Counted from the stretch's first letter, positions 1-8,832 are shown. The stretch is DNA of 64,000 bases from an uncultured Bacilli bacterium (GCA_934140575.1 CAKPBJ010000001.1:124001-188000), one strand, 5' to 3'. The notes: generated by a model from the sequence alone, not told the origin. Made by a program: numbers and translations.

Positions 1-481
1 GTATTTCTTTTTTTCTAAATAAACAAGTTAATAATACTAAACTCATTACTAATAATGAATAAGATATATCATGAATATAATAACTTAGAATTAAACTTAT
101 ATTAGTATTAAATAATAATATAAATATAATATATTCTATACTTTTCATAATTAAAATAATAATTATATATGAAATAATCTTTATAATTAACCATTTATAC
201 ATAGACATTCTAGTAAATAATAACGGAAACATATTTTTTAAATCTTTTTCTAAAAGAAATACAAATATATAAATATATGTAACTATATTAAGTAAATAAG
301 AAAATACTGTAATAAGATCTGTATTTTCTATAGTTAAATCTAAACCTAGAATATATTTAGGTTGCATAAGTGTATTTCTAGTAAATAAAAATAAAGAAAT
401 CATTAATATATTAAATATTACAATTATATTTTTCTTTTTACTAAATATATACATTAAGTCTCCACTTATAATTGATTTCAT
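1..481 (-). CDS. Multi-pass membrane protein, truncated by window edge
   Basis: An open frame of 160 codons runs from an ATG at 481 off the left end of the window, so the C-terminus is missing. The start overlaps the TGA stop of the preceding gene in an ATGA junction, which indicates translational coupling. Four hydrophobic segments are visible, near residues 18-34, 57-76, 96-124 and 129-154, with lysines and arginines between them. It is the last visible member of an operon with two similar membrane proteins and a secreted protein. By analogy with such operons it may be an ABC-type permease subunit whose ATPase lies outside the window, but no family motif is recognised and this is inference. 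Confidence 0.7.
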   Translation of the reverse strand, partial: MKSIISGDLMYIFSKKKNIIVIFNILMISLFLFTRNTLMQPKYILGLDLTIENTDLITVFSYLLNIVTYIYIFVFLLEKDLKNMFPLLFTRMSMYKWLIIKIISYIIIILIMKSIEYIIFILLFNTNISLILSYYIHDISYSLLVMSLVLLTCLFRKKEI

Positions 482-1215
482 TTTTTCCTCCTAGTGATTA
501 TTTTCATTGAAATATAGTTAATTAATATTAATAATAATATACATAGGATTGATGAAATTAAATCATATTTAAAACTTTTAAAAGACATCAAACCTAAAAT
601 ATAATAAATATTTAATGATACACCCATATTAGTATTAAAAATATCTAGATATAATCCTGCTAAGAAAATAAAATCAAAGATAAAAACTTTATATTTTAAT
701 TTACCATATAGAATTGTATTAAATGTACAAATAGCACAACTAATTATAGTTAATCTAATAGTAAAATAAATTAAGAATAATACTTTACTAATATTATAAT
801 TACCATATTGAGTATTATTAATATAACCAAGATGTCCTAAATATATAAATGAATATATAAGTATAAATGTTAGGAATAAATAAAATAATGTGACTAATAT
901 AGTTTCTTTAATTCTAAATACTATTATATTATATTTATTTTTCATTCTTATTTCTTGAAAGTATGATACTTTATCTAATAGTTTATTAAAAGATATAGTA
1001 TTTACAAGTAATAATACAAAAAATATAAGTAAAAATGTTGGGAAAGAAAGTACATTTAAAATTCCATCAATAGTATCTTTATCACTTCTACCTAATAAAG
1101 CACTATAAATAGACAATAATACAGTTATAAAATATATTTCTTTAAATCTACCTTTATTTATATAGTAAGAAATAAAACTACTATATCTTTGAAGTTTGCT
1201 TTTCAATTTCTTCAT
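478..1215 (-). CDS. Six-helix membrane protein of unknown function
   Basis: The 245-residue product has about six hydrophobic helices (near residues 24-42, 54-75, 104-131, 144-171, 177-193, 219-240) and a lysine-rich N-terminus and C-terminus. The ATG at 1215 is preceded by a good ribosome site (AAAGGA). It overlaps the upstream gene by 35 nt and the downstream gene by 4 nt, so the operon is tightly coupled. No catalytic or nucleotide-binding motif is seen. The topology resembles ABC-2-type permease subunits found in small peptide export or immunity operons, but the family assignment is only a guess. Confidence 0.75.
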   Translation of the reverse strand: MKKLKSKLQRYSSFISYYINKGRFKEIYFITVLLSIYSALLGRSDKDTIDGILNVLSFPTFLLIFFVLLLVNTISFNKLLDKVSYFQEIRMKNKYNIIVFRIKETILVTLFYLFLTFILIYSFIYLGHLGYINNTQYGNYNISKVLFLIYFTIRLTIISCAICTFNTILYGKLKYKVFIFDFIFLAGLYLDIFNTNMGVSLNIYYILGLMSFKSFKYDLISSILCILLLILINYISMKIITRRKK

Positions 1216-2125
1216 AGAACTTATCCTTTCTTCTATATTTACACACTATATATATAGAAGGAATAATTAATAAAATTAATAAATTTACAAATATTAATAA
1301 ATAATTATTAATTTCATTAAAACTAGCATAACCAAATATATTAAAAGTTCCTGCATAAACATCCATTTTTATAATCTTACCAAAAATATAATTACCAATT
1401 ATATAATCAAATATGCCTAAAGCAATACATAATAAATAAGACTTTATAATGGCAACTATAGTATTGTTTTCTTTAATATAACAAATAAATGCAATAAGTC
1501 CATAAAATATACATGTTAAGTATGTTGCGCTACATACAATTATAAAATAAAATTGATAATGATTTTCTATTGCTTTACTGTATACTGCAATTCCTTTATT
1601 AACGCTATCTATATTAAAATTAAATCCTGTTATAAAGCACGATATTAATACAATAATTATTAAGGATACAGGATATAATAAAGAGTATATGAATATTTCA
1701 CTTAATTTACTATGTAGATATTTTTTATAACCTTTTCTTAATATAATACTTTGATAAAACTTAGTTTTAATATCTGAACTTAGAGATTTAACAACTAATA
1801 TTACTATGAATAATGGAAAGAAAAATCCTATAACACTAAAAAGATTATTCTGGATAATTTCTGATGATAATGTAATTGTATCTAGTGTTTTTCTTGTATT
1901 TACAGAAGCATATTTTAAAAAATCTTTATAGGATTCTTTATCATAGACACCATTATCATTACAAAACTTAGTATCTTGTTTTATTTTACACTTTTCTATT
2001 ACCATAGAATCTAATTCCATTAGTTCTTTAGAAAATTTTGGATGCATATATTCATAAAAAGATATACCAATAATGATAAAGATAAATAATGAAATTATTA
2101 TAAAAGTTTTTTTATTATATAACAT
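1181..2125 (-). CDS. Membrane protein with an extracytoplasmic Cys-containing loop, ABC-2 permease-like
   Basis: The product has 314 residues. One helix sits at residues 7-25, then a hydrophilic region of about 70 residues with two cysteines (46 and 57) that is probably outside the cell, then about five further helices. This topology (one helix, large loop, five helices) is that of many ABC-2-type transporter permeases. The start at 2125 has a GGAGG site at ideal spacing. It follows the secreted protein gene by 43 nt and overlaps the next membrane gene by 35 nt. The function is inferred from topology and context only. Confidence 0.75.
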   Translation of the reverse strand: MLYNKKTFIIISLFIFIIIGISFYEYMHPKFSKELMELDSMVIEKCKIKQDTKFCNDNGVYDKESYKDFLKYASVNTRKTLDTITLSSEIIQNNLFSVIGFFFPLFIVILVVKSLSSDIKTKFYQSIILRKGYKKYLHSKLSEIFIYSLLYPVSLIIIVLISCFITGFNFNIDSVNKGIAVYSKAIENHYQFYFIIVCSATYLTCIFYGLIAFICYIKENNTIVAIIKSYLLCIALGIFDYIIGNYIFGKIIKMDVYAGTFNIFGYASFNEINNYLLIFVNLLILLIIPSIYIVCKYRRKDKFYEEIEKQTSKI

Positions 2126-2168
2126 ATTACCTCCAATAAAATGTAGGGGAGAGTTTTAATAAAATTAT

Positions 2169-2570
2169 TTAGTTAATTTGCCAATTTCCAACAAATCTAC
2201 ATGATTCTACACTATTGCTTACTTTTAAATTTAATTTATATTGAGCATTTGCTGTTTTCATTCTTTCACCAGTTAATTCTCTCGCACTGCTTGAAAGGTT
2301 AACCCAATTTCCTCTTCCTGAATTATCAGATACTTTAATACCTCTTCCTTGAACTGATAGGTTTGTACCACTAACAACACCATAACAAGAATTCTTACTA
2401 GCATATTGTAGAGATGAAGTGCTTTTTTGGTGACCACTTGTATAATATAATCCAAGATTGTCTACTGTTACTGCACCTATTCCTATCGCATCAATATTTA
2501 ACATAGATAATGTAACTGTTAATATCATTAACATAAATGTGTGTTTAATATATTTCATTTGCACACACAC
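2169..2570 (-). CDS. Small secreted protein, possible bacteriocin-like or signalling product
   Basis: The frame of up to 133 residues starts at GTG 2570, with alternatives at GTG 2564 and ATG 2558; no start has a well-placed ribosome site, since the nearest purine run (GGTGAGG) lies 16 or more nt upstream. From the ATG the product begins MKYIKHTF followed by a hydrophobic stretch, a convincing signal peptide that probably ends near the alanine and glycine residues of GIGAV. The mature part is rich in Ser, Asn and Gly with two cysteines (SCYG, SCRF) and a C-terminal Trp. It is first in an operon of membrane proteins and has its own promoter. No known bacteriocin family is recognised. Confidence 0.65.
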   Translation of the reverse strand: MCVQMKYIKHTFMLMILTVTLSMLNIDAIGIGAVTVDNLGLYYTSGHQKSTSSLQYASKNSCYGVVSGTNLSVQGRGIKVSDNSGRGNWVNLSSSARELTGERMKTANAQYKLNLKVSNSVESCRFVGNWQIN

Positions 2571-2603
2571 TTTGTTCTTTTAGCGTCCTCACCTTACAAG
2601 TTA

Positions 2604-2612
2604 ATTATATCA
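2604..2612 (-). promoter_or_regulatory. Extended -10 promoter of the secreted-protein operon
   Basis: The minus strand reads TGATATAAT, a perfect extended -10 (TG-n-TATAAT). No good -35 is present, as is usual for extended -10 promoters. It lies between the valS terminator and the secreted protein gene, so transcription would begin near 2597. Confidence 0.6.
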
Positions 2613-2631
2613 GATTTTATGAAATTGAATA

Positions 2632-2665
2632 TAAAAAAAGAAAATTATTTACTAATTTTCTTTTT
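2632..2665 (-). terminator. Rho-independent terminator of valS
   Basis: A perfect 13-bp inverted repeat (2635-2647 with 2653-2665, 5-nt loop) is followed on the minus strand by a U-run. It begins 4 nt after the valS stop. Confidence 0.85.
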
Positions 2666-2669
2666 ATAA

Positions 2670-5204
2670 TTATTTAGTTAAATCTGCAAGTTTATTTTTT
2701 TCTTCTTCAAGTTTTTGTCTATCCATTTCTACTATATTTGCAGGTGCTTTATTAACATAATTTTCATTTGATAATAGTTTTTCACGTCTTGCGATAGATG
2801 ATTTTAATTGTTCTATTTGGGCTTCTTTTTGAGCTATGTCTGCTTCTGTTTCAATCTTTTCAAAGAATATTTTAGCTTTTATTCTGTTTGAGAATACTTT
2901 GTATGCTTTAATTCCTAATGGTTCTTTTACTAGATTGTCTTGAAGTTTTAACATCTTAACAATAAGTTCATTATCATCTTCTGTATCAAACATTACTTTC
3001 ATATCTTTTGTGATATTGTTTTCTGCTTTTACATTTCTGAATGTTTTAATAAACTCTATTTGATCATCTACTATTACTTCTTCTGTTTCAAATATAAATT
3101 TCTTTGAATATTTTGGATAAGTTGAAATCATAATAGATTCTTGATCTTTTACTGGTAACATTTGATATATTTCTTCTGTTACATATGGCATGAATGGATG
3201 AAGTAATTTTAATATTCCAGTTAACACTGTACATAAAACTGATTGTGTAGTTTCATCTCCACTAGTGTACTTTGCCATTTCAATATAGTAGTCACAGAAA
3301 TAGTTCCATGTGAAATCATAGATTGCAGCTCCTGCGTTATTGAATTGGAATTTATCCATGAATTTTTTTACTTCATGAATAGTTTTTTCATATTTTGTTA
3401 GAATCCATTTATCTTCTGGTTTTAGATTATCTAGTTTTATTTCTTTTAAGTTTTCAATATTCATTAATGTGAAACGAGATGCATTCCATAACTTATTTAT
3501 AAAGTTCCATGTTGCTTTGATTTTTTCTTCATCGAATCTCATGTCTGTTCCGCCTGCTACATCTGTTGCGAGATAGTATCTTAGAGAATCTGCTCCATAT
3601 TTTTCTATCATATCGAATGGGTCAATTCCATTTCCTAAACTTTTTGAGAATTTTCTTCCTTGTTTATCTCTAATAAGTCCATGGATTAGACAGTGTTCGA
3701 AAGGTCTTTTTCCTAAAAGTTCTTCTCCTTGGAATGTCATTCTATTTACCCAGAACGGGATAATATCATATCCTGTTACTAATACGTTATTTGGATAATA
3801 TCTTTTTAACATATCAGTCTTTTCAGGCCAACCAAGTGTTGCGAATGGCCATAATGCACTAGAGAACCATGTATCTAATACATCTTCATCTTGCTTCCAT
3901 CCTTCTCCTGTTGGTGCTTCTTCTCCTACATAAACTTCATCATCTTTATACCAAGCAGGAATTCTATGTCCCCACCATAATTGTCTTGAAATACACCAGT
4001 CATATGTTATTTCCATCCAATGATTCATAGTCTTTTCATAACGAGCTGGGACAAAATGAACTTTTGTATCTTTATCTTTTTGATTTTTAAGAACTTGGTC
4101 AGCTAATGGTCTCATCTTAACAAACCATTGTTTTTTAATCATTGGTTCTACCATTACTCCTGTTCTTTCACTATGTCCTACTTCATGAACTATTGGTTCA
4201 ACTTTTATTAATAAGCCAGCTTCTTCTAAGTCTTTTAATAATTCTTCACGACATTTTTCTCTAGTCATTCCTTGATATTTTTCAGGACAATTTTCATTCA
4301 TTGTCGCATCGTCATTCATGATTTGGATTCTTTCTAGATTATGTCTATTTCCAACTTCAAAGTCGTTAGGGTCATGAGCTGGAGTAATTTTAACTGCTCC
4401 TGTTCCTTTAGTCATATCAGCATGTTCATCTGTAATTACTGGTATTTTTTTATTTACAATTGGAAGTATAACATTCTTTCCTACAAAGTCTTTATATCTT
4501 TCATCTTCTTCATTTACAGCTACTGCTGTATCTCCAAATAATGTTTCTGGTCGTGTTGTTGCGACATCTATAAACTTATCACTATCTTCTAACTTATATT
4601 TTAAATGATAGAAAGCACTTTTTTCTTCTTTATAAATAACTTCCTCATTTGATAGAGCTGTTTGTGCAGCTGGGTCCCAGTTAATTATTTTTTCTCCACG
4701 ATAGATTAAGCCTTTATTATAAAAGTCTATAAATACTTTATTAACTGCTTTTTTCATTCCATCATCTAGAGTAAATCTTTCTTTTGAATAATCTAGAGAT
4801 ATACCTAATTTTGACCATTGAGCTCTTATTAAATCAGCATGTTCTTTTGTCCAAAGCCAACATTCTTCAAGAAACTTTTCTCTTCCTACTTGATGTTTTT
4901 CTTCTCCTCTATCCTTTAATCTCTTAACAACTTTTGCTTCTGTTGCGATTGCGGCATGGTCCATTCCTGGTAACCATAAAGCATCATAACCTTCCATTCT
5001 TTTGTATCTAATAATTATATCTTGAATTGTTACATCCCAGGCATGGCCTAAATGTAGAACTCCTGTTACATTTGGAGGAGGAAGGACTATACAGAATGGT
5101 TTCTTACTTGTATCTCCAGATTTAAAGTAATTCTTTTCTTTCCATGTTTCATATTTGTTTTGTTCTACTTCATCATGATTATATTTTTTTTCCAACATTT
5201 TCAT
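2670..5204 (-). CDS. valS: Valyl-tRNA synthetase
   Basis: This class I synthetase charges tRNA-Val in the cytoplasm. It shows PPPNVTG followed by the HIGH-type motif HLGH near residue 52, the editing-domain motif TTRPETLFGDTA, the DWCISRQLWWG segment, and the KMSKS-type motif KFSKS near residue 520. A tRNA-binding domain and a C-terminal coiled coil (REKLLSNENYV region) follow, as is typical of bacterial ValRS. The frame is open to 5246, but the ATG at 5204 (or 5198) gives the usual N-terminus and has a purine-rich site. It overlaps the preceding gene and ends the operon controlled by the Val T-box at 6204-6420. Confidence 0.97.
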   Translation of the reverse strand: MKMLEKKYNHDEVEQNKYETWKEKNYFKSGDTSKKPFCIVLPPPNVTGVLHLGHAWDVTIQDIIIRYKRMEGYDALWLPGMDHAAIATEAKVVKRLKDRGEEKHQVGREKFLEECWLWTKEHADLIRAQWSKLGISLDYSKERFTLDDGMKKAVNKVFIDFYNKGLIYRGEKIINWDPAAQTALSNEEVIYKEEKSAFYHLKYKLEDSDKFIDVATTRPETLFGDTAVAVNEEDERYKDFVGKNVILPIVNKKIPVITDEHADMTKGTGAVKITPAHDPNDFEVGNRHNLERIQIMNDDATMNENCPEKYQGMTREKCREELLKDLEEAGLLIKVEPIVHEVGHSERTGVMVEPMIKKQWFVKMRPLADQVLKNQKDKDTKVHFVPARYEKTMNHWMEITYDWCISRQLWWGHRIPAWYKDDEVYVGEEAPTGEGWKQDEDVLDTWFSSALWPFATLGWPEKTDMLKRYYPNNVLVTGYDIIPFWVNRMTFQGEELLGKRPFEHCLIHGLIRDKQGRKFSKSLGNGIDPFDMIEKYGADSLRYYLATDVAGGTDMRFDEEKIKATWNFINKLWNASRFTLMNIENLKEIKLDNLKPEDKWILTKYEKTIHEVKKFMDKFQFNNAGAAIYDFTWNYFCDYYIEMAKYTSGDETTQSVLCTVLTGILKLLHPFMPYVTEEIYQMLPVKDQESIMISTYPKYSKKFIFETEEVIVDDQIEFIKTFRNVKAENNITKDMKVMFDTEDDNELIVKMLKLQDNLVKEPLGIKAYKVFSNRIKAKIFFEKIETEADIAQKEAQIEQLKSSIARREKLLSNENYVNKAPANIVEMDRQKLEEEKNKLADLTK

Positions 5205-5625
5205 CAACTTCTTTCTGATATCTTTTATATTTTTTTCTAATTTCATTTACAATATCGGTTATTCCACTAATTTGTTCTGGTTCATCTTCTTCAAACGTTA
5301 AGGAATAAGCACCAACTAAATTTTTATTTAAAAAATCCATTTTATTATATTCCATCCAAGTTAACTGTCTTTCTGTTATTCTTCTTGGAATATAAAATAT
5401 TGTTATGTCATTAACACCTAATTCTTTTACTATTAAATGACCTTGATTTGCTAATTCTAATGGTGCATCTTGATAGTCGCCTAGGCTAAAGTTATAACCT
5501 AATTTAAACTTATCTGAAAAGTCTTGAAAGGCTTCTAAATGGTTCTTAATTATTCCTTTTTCATATTTATCTTGAATAATTTTTTCTTCATCTGGTATTA
5601 TTATGACCTTTCCTTGTTCATGCAT
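5179..5625 (-). CDS. Conserved-looking hypothetical protein between nucleotidase and valS
   Basis: The ATG at 5625 has a ribosome site AAGGTGAT and lies inside the end of the nucleotidase gene; the 3' end overlaps the start of valS by about 26 nt. The 148-residue product is soluble and acidic, with a predicted mixed alpha/beta fold and a lysine-rich tail, and has no signal peptide or recognised motif. Its tight packing in the middle of a T-box operon shows that it is translated with valS. I do not recognise the family. Confidence 0.75.
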   Translation of the reverse strand: MHEQGKVIIIPDEEKIIQDKYEKGIIKNHLEAFQDFSDKFKLGYNFSLGDYQDAPLELANQGHLIVKELGVNDITIFYIPRRITERQLTWMEYNKMDFLNKNLVGAYSLTFEEDEPEQISGITDIVNEIRKKYKRYQKEVDENVGKKI

Positions 5626-6181
5626 TATAATCACCTTCTAATTCTTTTAAAACATCTTCCCAGGTATTGACTCGTGTAATACCTTTTTCATCTAAATCTT
5701 TTTTGGATATTTGTTTATTGTGCCAAGCAGTAAATAATATTTTTTTATTAGTATGGAGATTAGATAATTTATCATCAATTGAAATGTCTCCTTTAATTAG
5801 TTGTTTATTAGTTGTGAATATATATTTACTAGGATCAATAAATGGTAAATTTTCTCTTAAATAATTATATTTATTTTTTAGATTGTTGGCACTTGAATCT
5901 ATTTTATCTTTCCAGAGATAAGATGTTACTATATAGATATCATATTTTTTATTTAACTTTTCTAATACTTTATAACAATTTCCTTTTAAAGGACAATCTT
6001 CATATAAATTTTTTGTACTTAAGAATTCATAGAATTCATTTTTTCTATCCTTTACTAGGTTTTGAAGATAGAAGTCTGTTTGGTCTTCTAATTTGTAATC
6101 TGTATTTAAAAATTCATTTATGTAGTCTAGTATTTTGGGGTCTGTTATACAGTTGTCCATATCAACTAGTAATGTTTTCAT
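5618..6181 (-). CDS. 5'(3')-deoxyribonucleotidase-like HAD phosphatase
   Basis: The 187-residue product starts MKTLLVDMDNCITD, where DMDNC is the HAD motif I with both catalytic aspartates. Motif II is the hydrophobic strand ending in VTS (YIVTS), and the acidic motif near the C-terminus is SIDDKLSN. Small HAD proteins of this length with this motif I belong to the NT5C-type 5'(3')-deoxyribonucleotidases that dephosphorylate nucleoside monophosphates. The ATG at 6181 is chosen over the longer frame because of a perfect AAGGAGG site. It is the first gene of the Val T-box operon, immediately after the T-box terminator. Confidence 0.8.
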   Translation of the reverse strand: MKTLLVDMDNCITDPKILDYINEFLNTDYKLEDQTDFYLQNLVKDRKNEFYEFLSTKNLYEDCPLKGNCYKVLEKLNKKYDIYIVTSYLWKDKIDSSANNLKNKYNYLRENLPFIDPSKYIFTTNKQLIKGDISIDDKLSNLHTNKKILFTAWHNKQISKKDLDEKGITRVNTWEDVLKELEGDYNA

Positions 6182-6203
6182 AATAGCCTCCTTTCTAAAA
6201 ACT

Positions 6204-6420
6204 AAAAAACTATTCATCCAAAGGACGAATAGTTCGTGGTACCACCTTAATTTATACTTAAAGTATCTTAATATTTATAACGGAATTATCCGGAATTATT
6301 TACTTTGTTTCAATAATTATGTTCCTCTGCTACCTTCAATATCCTTGTTTATTCATTTACACCTACCATGAACTCTCTAGAAAACAGTAAATATTTACTC
6401 CTCAGATTCATCACATCTGG
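6204..6420 (-). promoter_or_regulatory. T-box riboswitch, valine-type, before the nucleotidase-valS operon
   Basis: The minus strand carries the T-box core AAGGTGGTACCACG (6235-6248) followed by a 12-bp terminator (6208-6219 with 6223-6234) and a U-run. Upstream is a Stem I with AGAGAG and GGTAGGTG elements and a small stem TTCAT/ATGAA. The triplet in the specifier position, aligned with the second T-box of this window, is GTA (Val), which fits valS in the operon. Uncharged tRNA-Val should stabilise the antiterminator. Confidence 0.93.
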
Positions 6421-6425
6421 TTTTG

Positions 6426-6454
6426 ATTATATATCATTTTTTGGGATTTATCAA
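6426..6454 (-). promoter_or_regulatory. Promoter of the Val T-box operon
   Basis: The minus strand reads TTGATA (6449-6454), a 17-nt spacer, and TATAAT (6426-6431). The promoter sits over the last codons of the upstream gene, which ends at 6434. Confidence 0.75.
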
Positions 6455-6718
6455 TATTTTTTGATTTTTTATGTTGTCCAGATAGTTTTTTTCTTCATTA
6501 TCCATGTATCCTTTAAATATAATCTTATTTATTTCTGAATGATTGAATACACAAATTGTATCTGATCTTAATATTCCTTCTGGATACATACAACCACAGT
6601 AATCAAATACATGATTTGGATAATCATTAGTACTTACTAAGTAACCAGTTACCATTAATTTCTTTTTACCACCATTTAGAAGTACTATACTACCTAAGGG
6701 TAATAATTCTTTATTCAT
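6434..6718 (-). CDS. DUF4176-like protein of type VII secretion loci
   Basis: The 94-residue product has the N-terminal signature LPLGSIVLLNGGKKKLMVTGY and the later DYCGCMYPEGI segment, shared with the protein at 8473-8832, and fits the small DUF4176 family found in Bacillota type VII secretion loci. No catalytic function is known. The ATG at 6718 has a GAGGTGAT site and overlaps the end of the preceding gene by 8 nt. It is last in the second type VII accessory module. The C-terminus is shorter than in its paralogue. Confidence 0.8.
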   Translation of the reverse strand: MNKELLPLGSIVLLNGGKKKLMVTGYLVSTNDYPNHVFDYCGCMYPEGILRSDTICVFNHSEINKIIFKGYMDNEEKNYLDNIKNQKILINPKK

Positions 6719-7958
6719 CGTCATCACCTCTATAGAAAAAATCATCTTCTTCATTGTAGAATTTATTTATACTATTTTTATCTCGTGATGCATGATATGG
6801 AGTATTATCTTCTATTTCTTTTAAATTTTGTTGATTAATTGTAGAGTTTTTTGATGCGAATGATTCATTTTGATTAATACTATTTGATGTATCATATGTT
6901 CCTTCTAGTTGTAGTTCTTCTTCACTATTTCTATCATCATAATACATTTTTCTTTTTCTATTATCTTTGTATTTTTTATCATCAATAATTACTGCACCTA
7001 GAGCACCTGTTATTCCTGCGGCTGCTATTCCTAAGCCAATTGGTACTGTATTATATGAACTAGATGTTGTTTCTGTGGGTTGTTGTGCTACTGGAGGTAC
7101 TGTTGTACTACTCATGCTTTGAGTCAGACTTTTGCTTAAATTAGTATCATATTTATTTTCGATTGCGCTTAATCTATCTGAAATTGAATTTATAGCATTT
7201 TGTCCAGTATTATTTTCTTTTACAGCATTTAATTCTTCACGTAGAGACGCTACAGTATTTGCATCTTCCCTACTCATATCATATCTTGCCATATATCTAT
7301 CAGATAAATTTTGTCCATTTTCAGTGTTAGATGAAGCAAATGATGATACTTTTGAACCAGTTTGTTCTTGTCTCCATACTGACATATCTCTTGATACTAA
7401 GTCTTCTTTTTCTGAAGTACTTAAATTTAAATTATCATATTTTTTTAAGAGTGAATTTTTCCACTCATCTGATGATGAATAATTAGTTGGATATTCATTT
7501 GCAGTATTTGTAACCATATAGTCTTTTATTGAATCATCAAGATTATTATTAAAGTCATTAATATTATTAGAAATATTAATAGTATTATTTTTAGATAATA
7601 ATGAATTTATCTTACTACTAGAAGTAGTGTCTTTATAGATTGTTGATAAATCTTTTATATCATTAGATGTGACTTCTTCAACATTAGAAAATCTTTCTAA
7701 TGTACTATTAAGGGCATCTTTTAGATTAGTTATTTGTTTTTTTGTACTTTCTAATTTCTCATATAGTTTATTAATAGAATCTTTGTAGGAAGTTATACAA
7801 TTACCATGTTCTAAATTAGTTGTGGTAATTAGATTTTCTATATCTTCAAAGTAAGTTGTTAAGTCAGTATTATTAATGCAATTTTCGACTGATGTTAGAG
7901 TATCAAGTGAAGTTGATATTCTTTCTAAGTCGATGCAACCAGTATATCCTTGTGCCAT
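6711..7958 (-). CDS. Type VII-associated protein with helical N-terminus, one membrane helix and acidic tail
   Basis: The 415-residue product has an N-terminal helical region (residues 1-130) of the sort seen in WXG100/LXG-type proteins, a Ser/Asn-rich middle, and one C-terminal membrane helix (about 307-327, VPIGLGIAAAGITGALG) followed by basic residues and an acidic tail ending DDDE. There is no signal peptide. The same layout (helical N-part, low-complexity linker, helix, acidic tail) is seen in the 822-residue protein at 8849-11317, and both are followed by a DUF4176 gene. It is likely a structural or chaperoned partner of type VII secretion; the exact role is unknown. Confidence 0.75.
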   Translation of the reverse strand: MAQGYTGCIDLERISTSLDTLTSVENCINNTDLTTYFEDIENLITTTNLEHGNCITSYKDSINKLYEKLESTKKQITNLKDALNSTLERFSNVEEVTSNDIKDLSTIYKDTTSSSKINSLLSKNNTINISNNINDFNNNLDDSIKDYMVTNTANEYPTNYSSSDEWKNSLLKKYDNLNLSTSEKEDLVSRDMSVWRQEQTGSKVSSFASSNTENGQNLSDRYMARYDMSREDANTVASLREELNAVKENNTGQNAINSISDRLSAIENKYDTNLSKSLTQSMSSTTVPPVAQQPTETTSSSYNTVPIGLGIAAAGITGALGAVIIDDKKYKDNRKRKMYYDDRNSEEELQLEGTYDTSNSINQNESFASKNSTINQQNLKEIEDNTPYHASRDKNSINKFYNEEDDFFYRGDDDE

Positions 7959-7967
7959 ATTGATCTC

Positions 7968-8399
7968 CTATAATGTCTTAGCAAGTTCTAATCTTGCTTC
8001 TAGACTTTTTATTCTTCTATTTGTTGTTTCTTTTGATAATTTTTTTTCTTCTGCAATTTTATCTTCTATTGCAGTAATTAACTGATTCTTTTCAATTTTC
8101 TTTTGTTCAGATGATGAGTTTTCTACTTGTAGTTTTATATTTTCAAGGGTACTTTTTATTTCATCTATATTATTTAATATATTTATTGCCATTTCATTAG
8201 CAGGAGTTGCTCCCATAATATTTATTGATGATTTATCAAGTCCTCCATTAATTGTTTCATATTTTATATTTTCATATATTACTGGATTCATATATGAATT
8301 AAAATCTGTATATATATCATTTATTTTATCAGTTAATTTATCAGGATTAATGATTTCTTTTGAATCAGTTTTCCAAGTTATCCAATCTACTTTAGACAT
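7968..8399 (-). CDS. Small helical protein of the type VII module
   Basis: The 143-residue product has no signal peptide or membrane helix. The N-terminal half contains WITWKTDSKEI and a PANEMAINIL segment, and the C-terminal half is a long charged coiled coil (residues 80-140). It is first in the second type VII module, directly behind a strong promoter, and 9 nt before the 415-residue membrane protein gene. Small coiled-coil proteins commonly precede large substrates in such loci and may act as partners or chaperones. That role is inferred from position. Confidence 0.7.
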   Translation of the reverse strand: MSKVDWITWKTDSKEIINPDKLTDKINDIYTDFNSYMNPVIYENIKYETINGGLDKSSINIMGATPANEMAINILNNIDEIKSTLENIKLQVENSSSEQKKIEKNQLITAIEDKIAEEKKLSKETTNRRIKSLEARLELAKTL

Positions 8400-8427
8400 A
8401 TTAACACCTTACCTTTATTCTATATTA

Positions 8428-8456
8428 ATTATAGGAAAATATGAGTGTTAAGTCAA
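8428..8456 (-). promoter_or_regulatory. SigmaA promoter of the second type VII module
   Basis: The minus strand reads TTGACT (8451-8456), 17 nt, TATAAT (8428-8433). It lies just past the terminator of the first module, so the two modules are transcribed separately. Confidence 0.85.
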
Positions 8457-8458
8457 AT

Positions 8459-8498
8459 AAAAAAAAGAAAGCTTAAGCTTGCGCTTCGCTTTCTTTTT
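8459..8498 (-). terminator. Terminator of the first type VII module
   Basis: An 11-bp stem (8462-8472 with 8488-8498) encloses the TAA stop of the DUF4176 gene in its loop and is followed by a U-run on the minus strand. Confidence 0.85.
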
Positions 8499-8832
8499 CT
8501 TTATTAATTTCGGTTACTTCTTTTTTTATTTCATCAATTGATAGTTTTAACATATGATTAAAGCCATCATGTTCAGCCGTCTTGTATCCTTGATAACAAA
8601 TTTTTTCAATTTGGTCATGATTAAAGCCAATTATTTGATCTTGCCTTATTATACCTTCAGGGTATGTACAGGCACAATAGTCATACATTTTCCCTGTTGA
8701 ATCAATCTTTTTTCCATTTTCATATAACTCACCTGTTGGAAAGATACAATATCCTGTAATCATTAACTCTTTTTTTCCACCTTTTAATAAAACTACTGTT
8801 CCAATTGGTAAAAATTTTTCTTCTTTTTCCAT
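8473..8832 (-). CDS. DUF4176-like protein, second copy
   Basis: The 119-residue product shares LPIGTVVLLKGGKKELMITGY and DYCACTYPEGI with the protein at 6434-6718. It carries a small insert after the first motif (GELYENGKK) and a charged C-terminal extension of about 25 residues. The start has a GGAGG site. It ends the first type VII module, right after the 822-residue protein gene, with a terminator overlapping its 3' end. The family is typical of Bacillota type VII loci; no biochemical role is known to me. Confidence 0.82.
   Translation of the reverse strand: MEKEEKFLPIGTVVLLKGGKKELMITGYCIFPTGELYENGKKIDSTGKMYDYCACTYPEGIIRQDQIIGFNHDQIEKICYQGYKTAEHDGFNHMLKLSIDEIKKEVTEINKEKESEAQA

Noticed and set aside
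2273..2455. A minus-strand frame inside the secreted protein gene, in another phase
   Set aside because: It has no ribosome site, and the overlapping frame has a signal peptide and a promoter at the right distance.
2169..2570. Lactococcin 972-family bacteriocin
   Set aside because: The small secreted protein lacks the family's aromatic and glycine pattern, and the neighbouring membrane proteins do not resemble the large immunity protein of that family.
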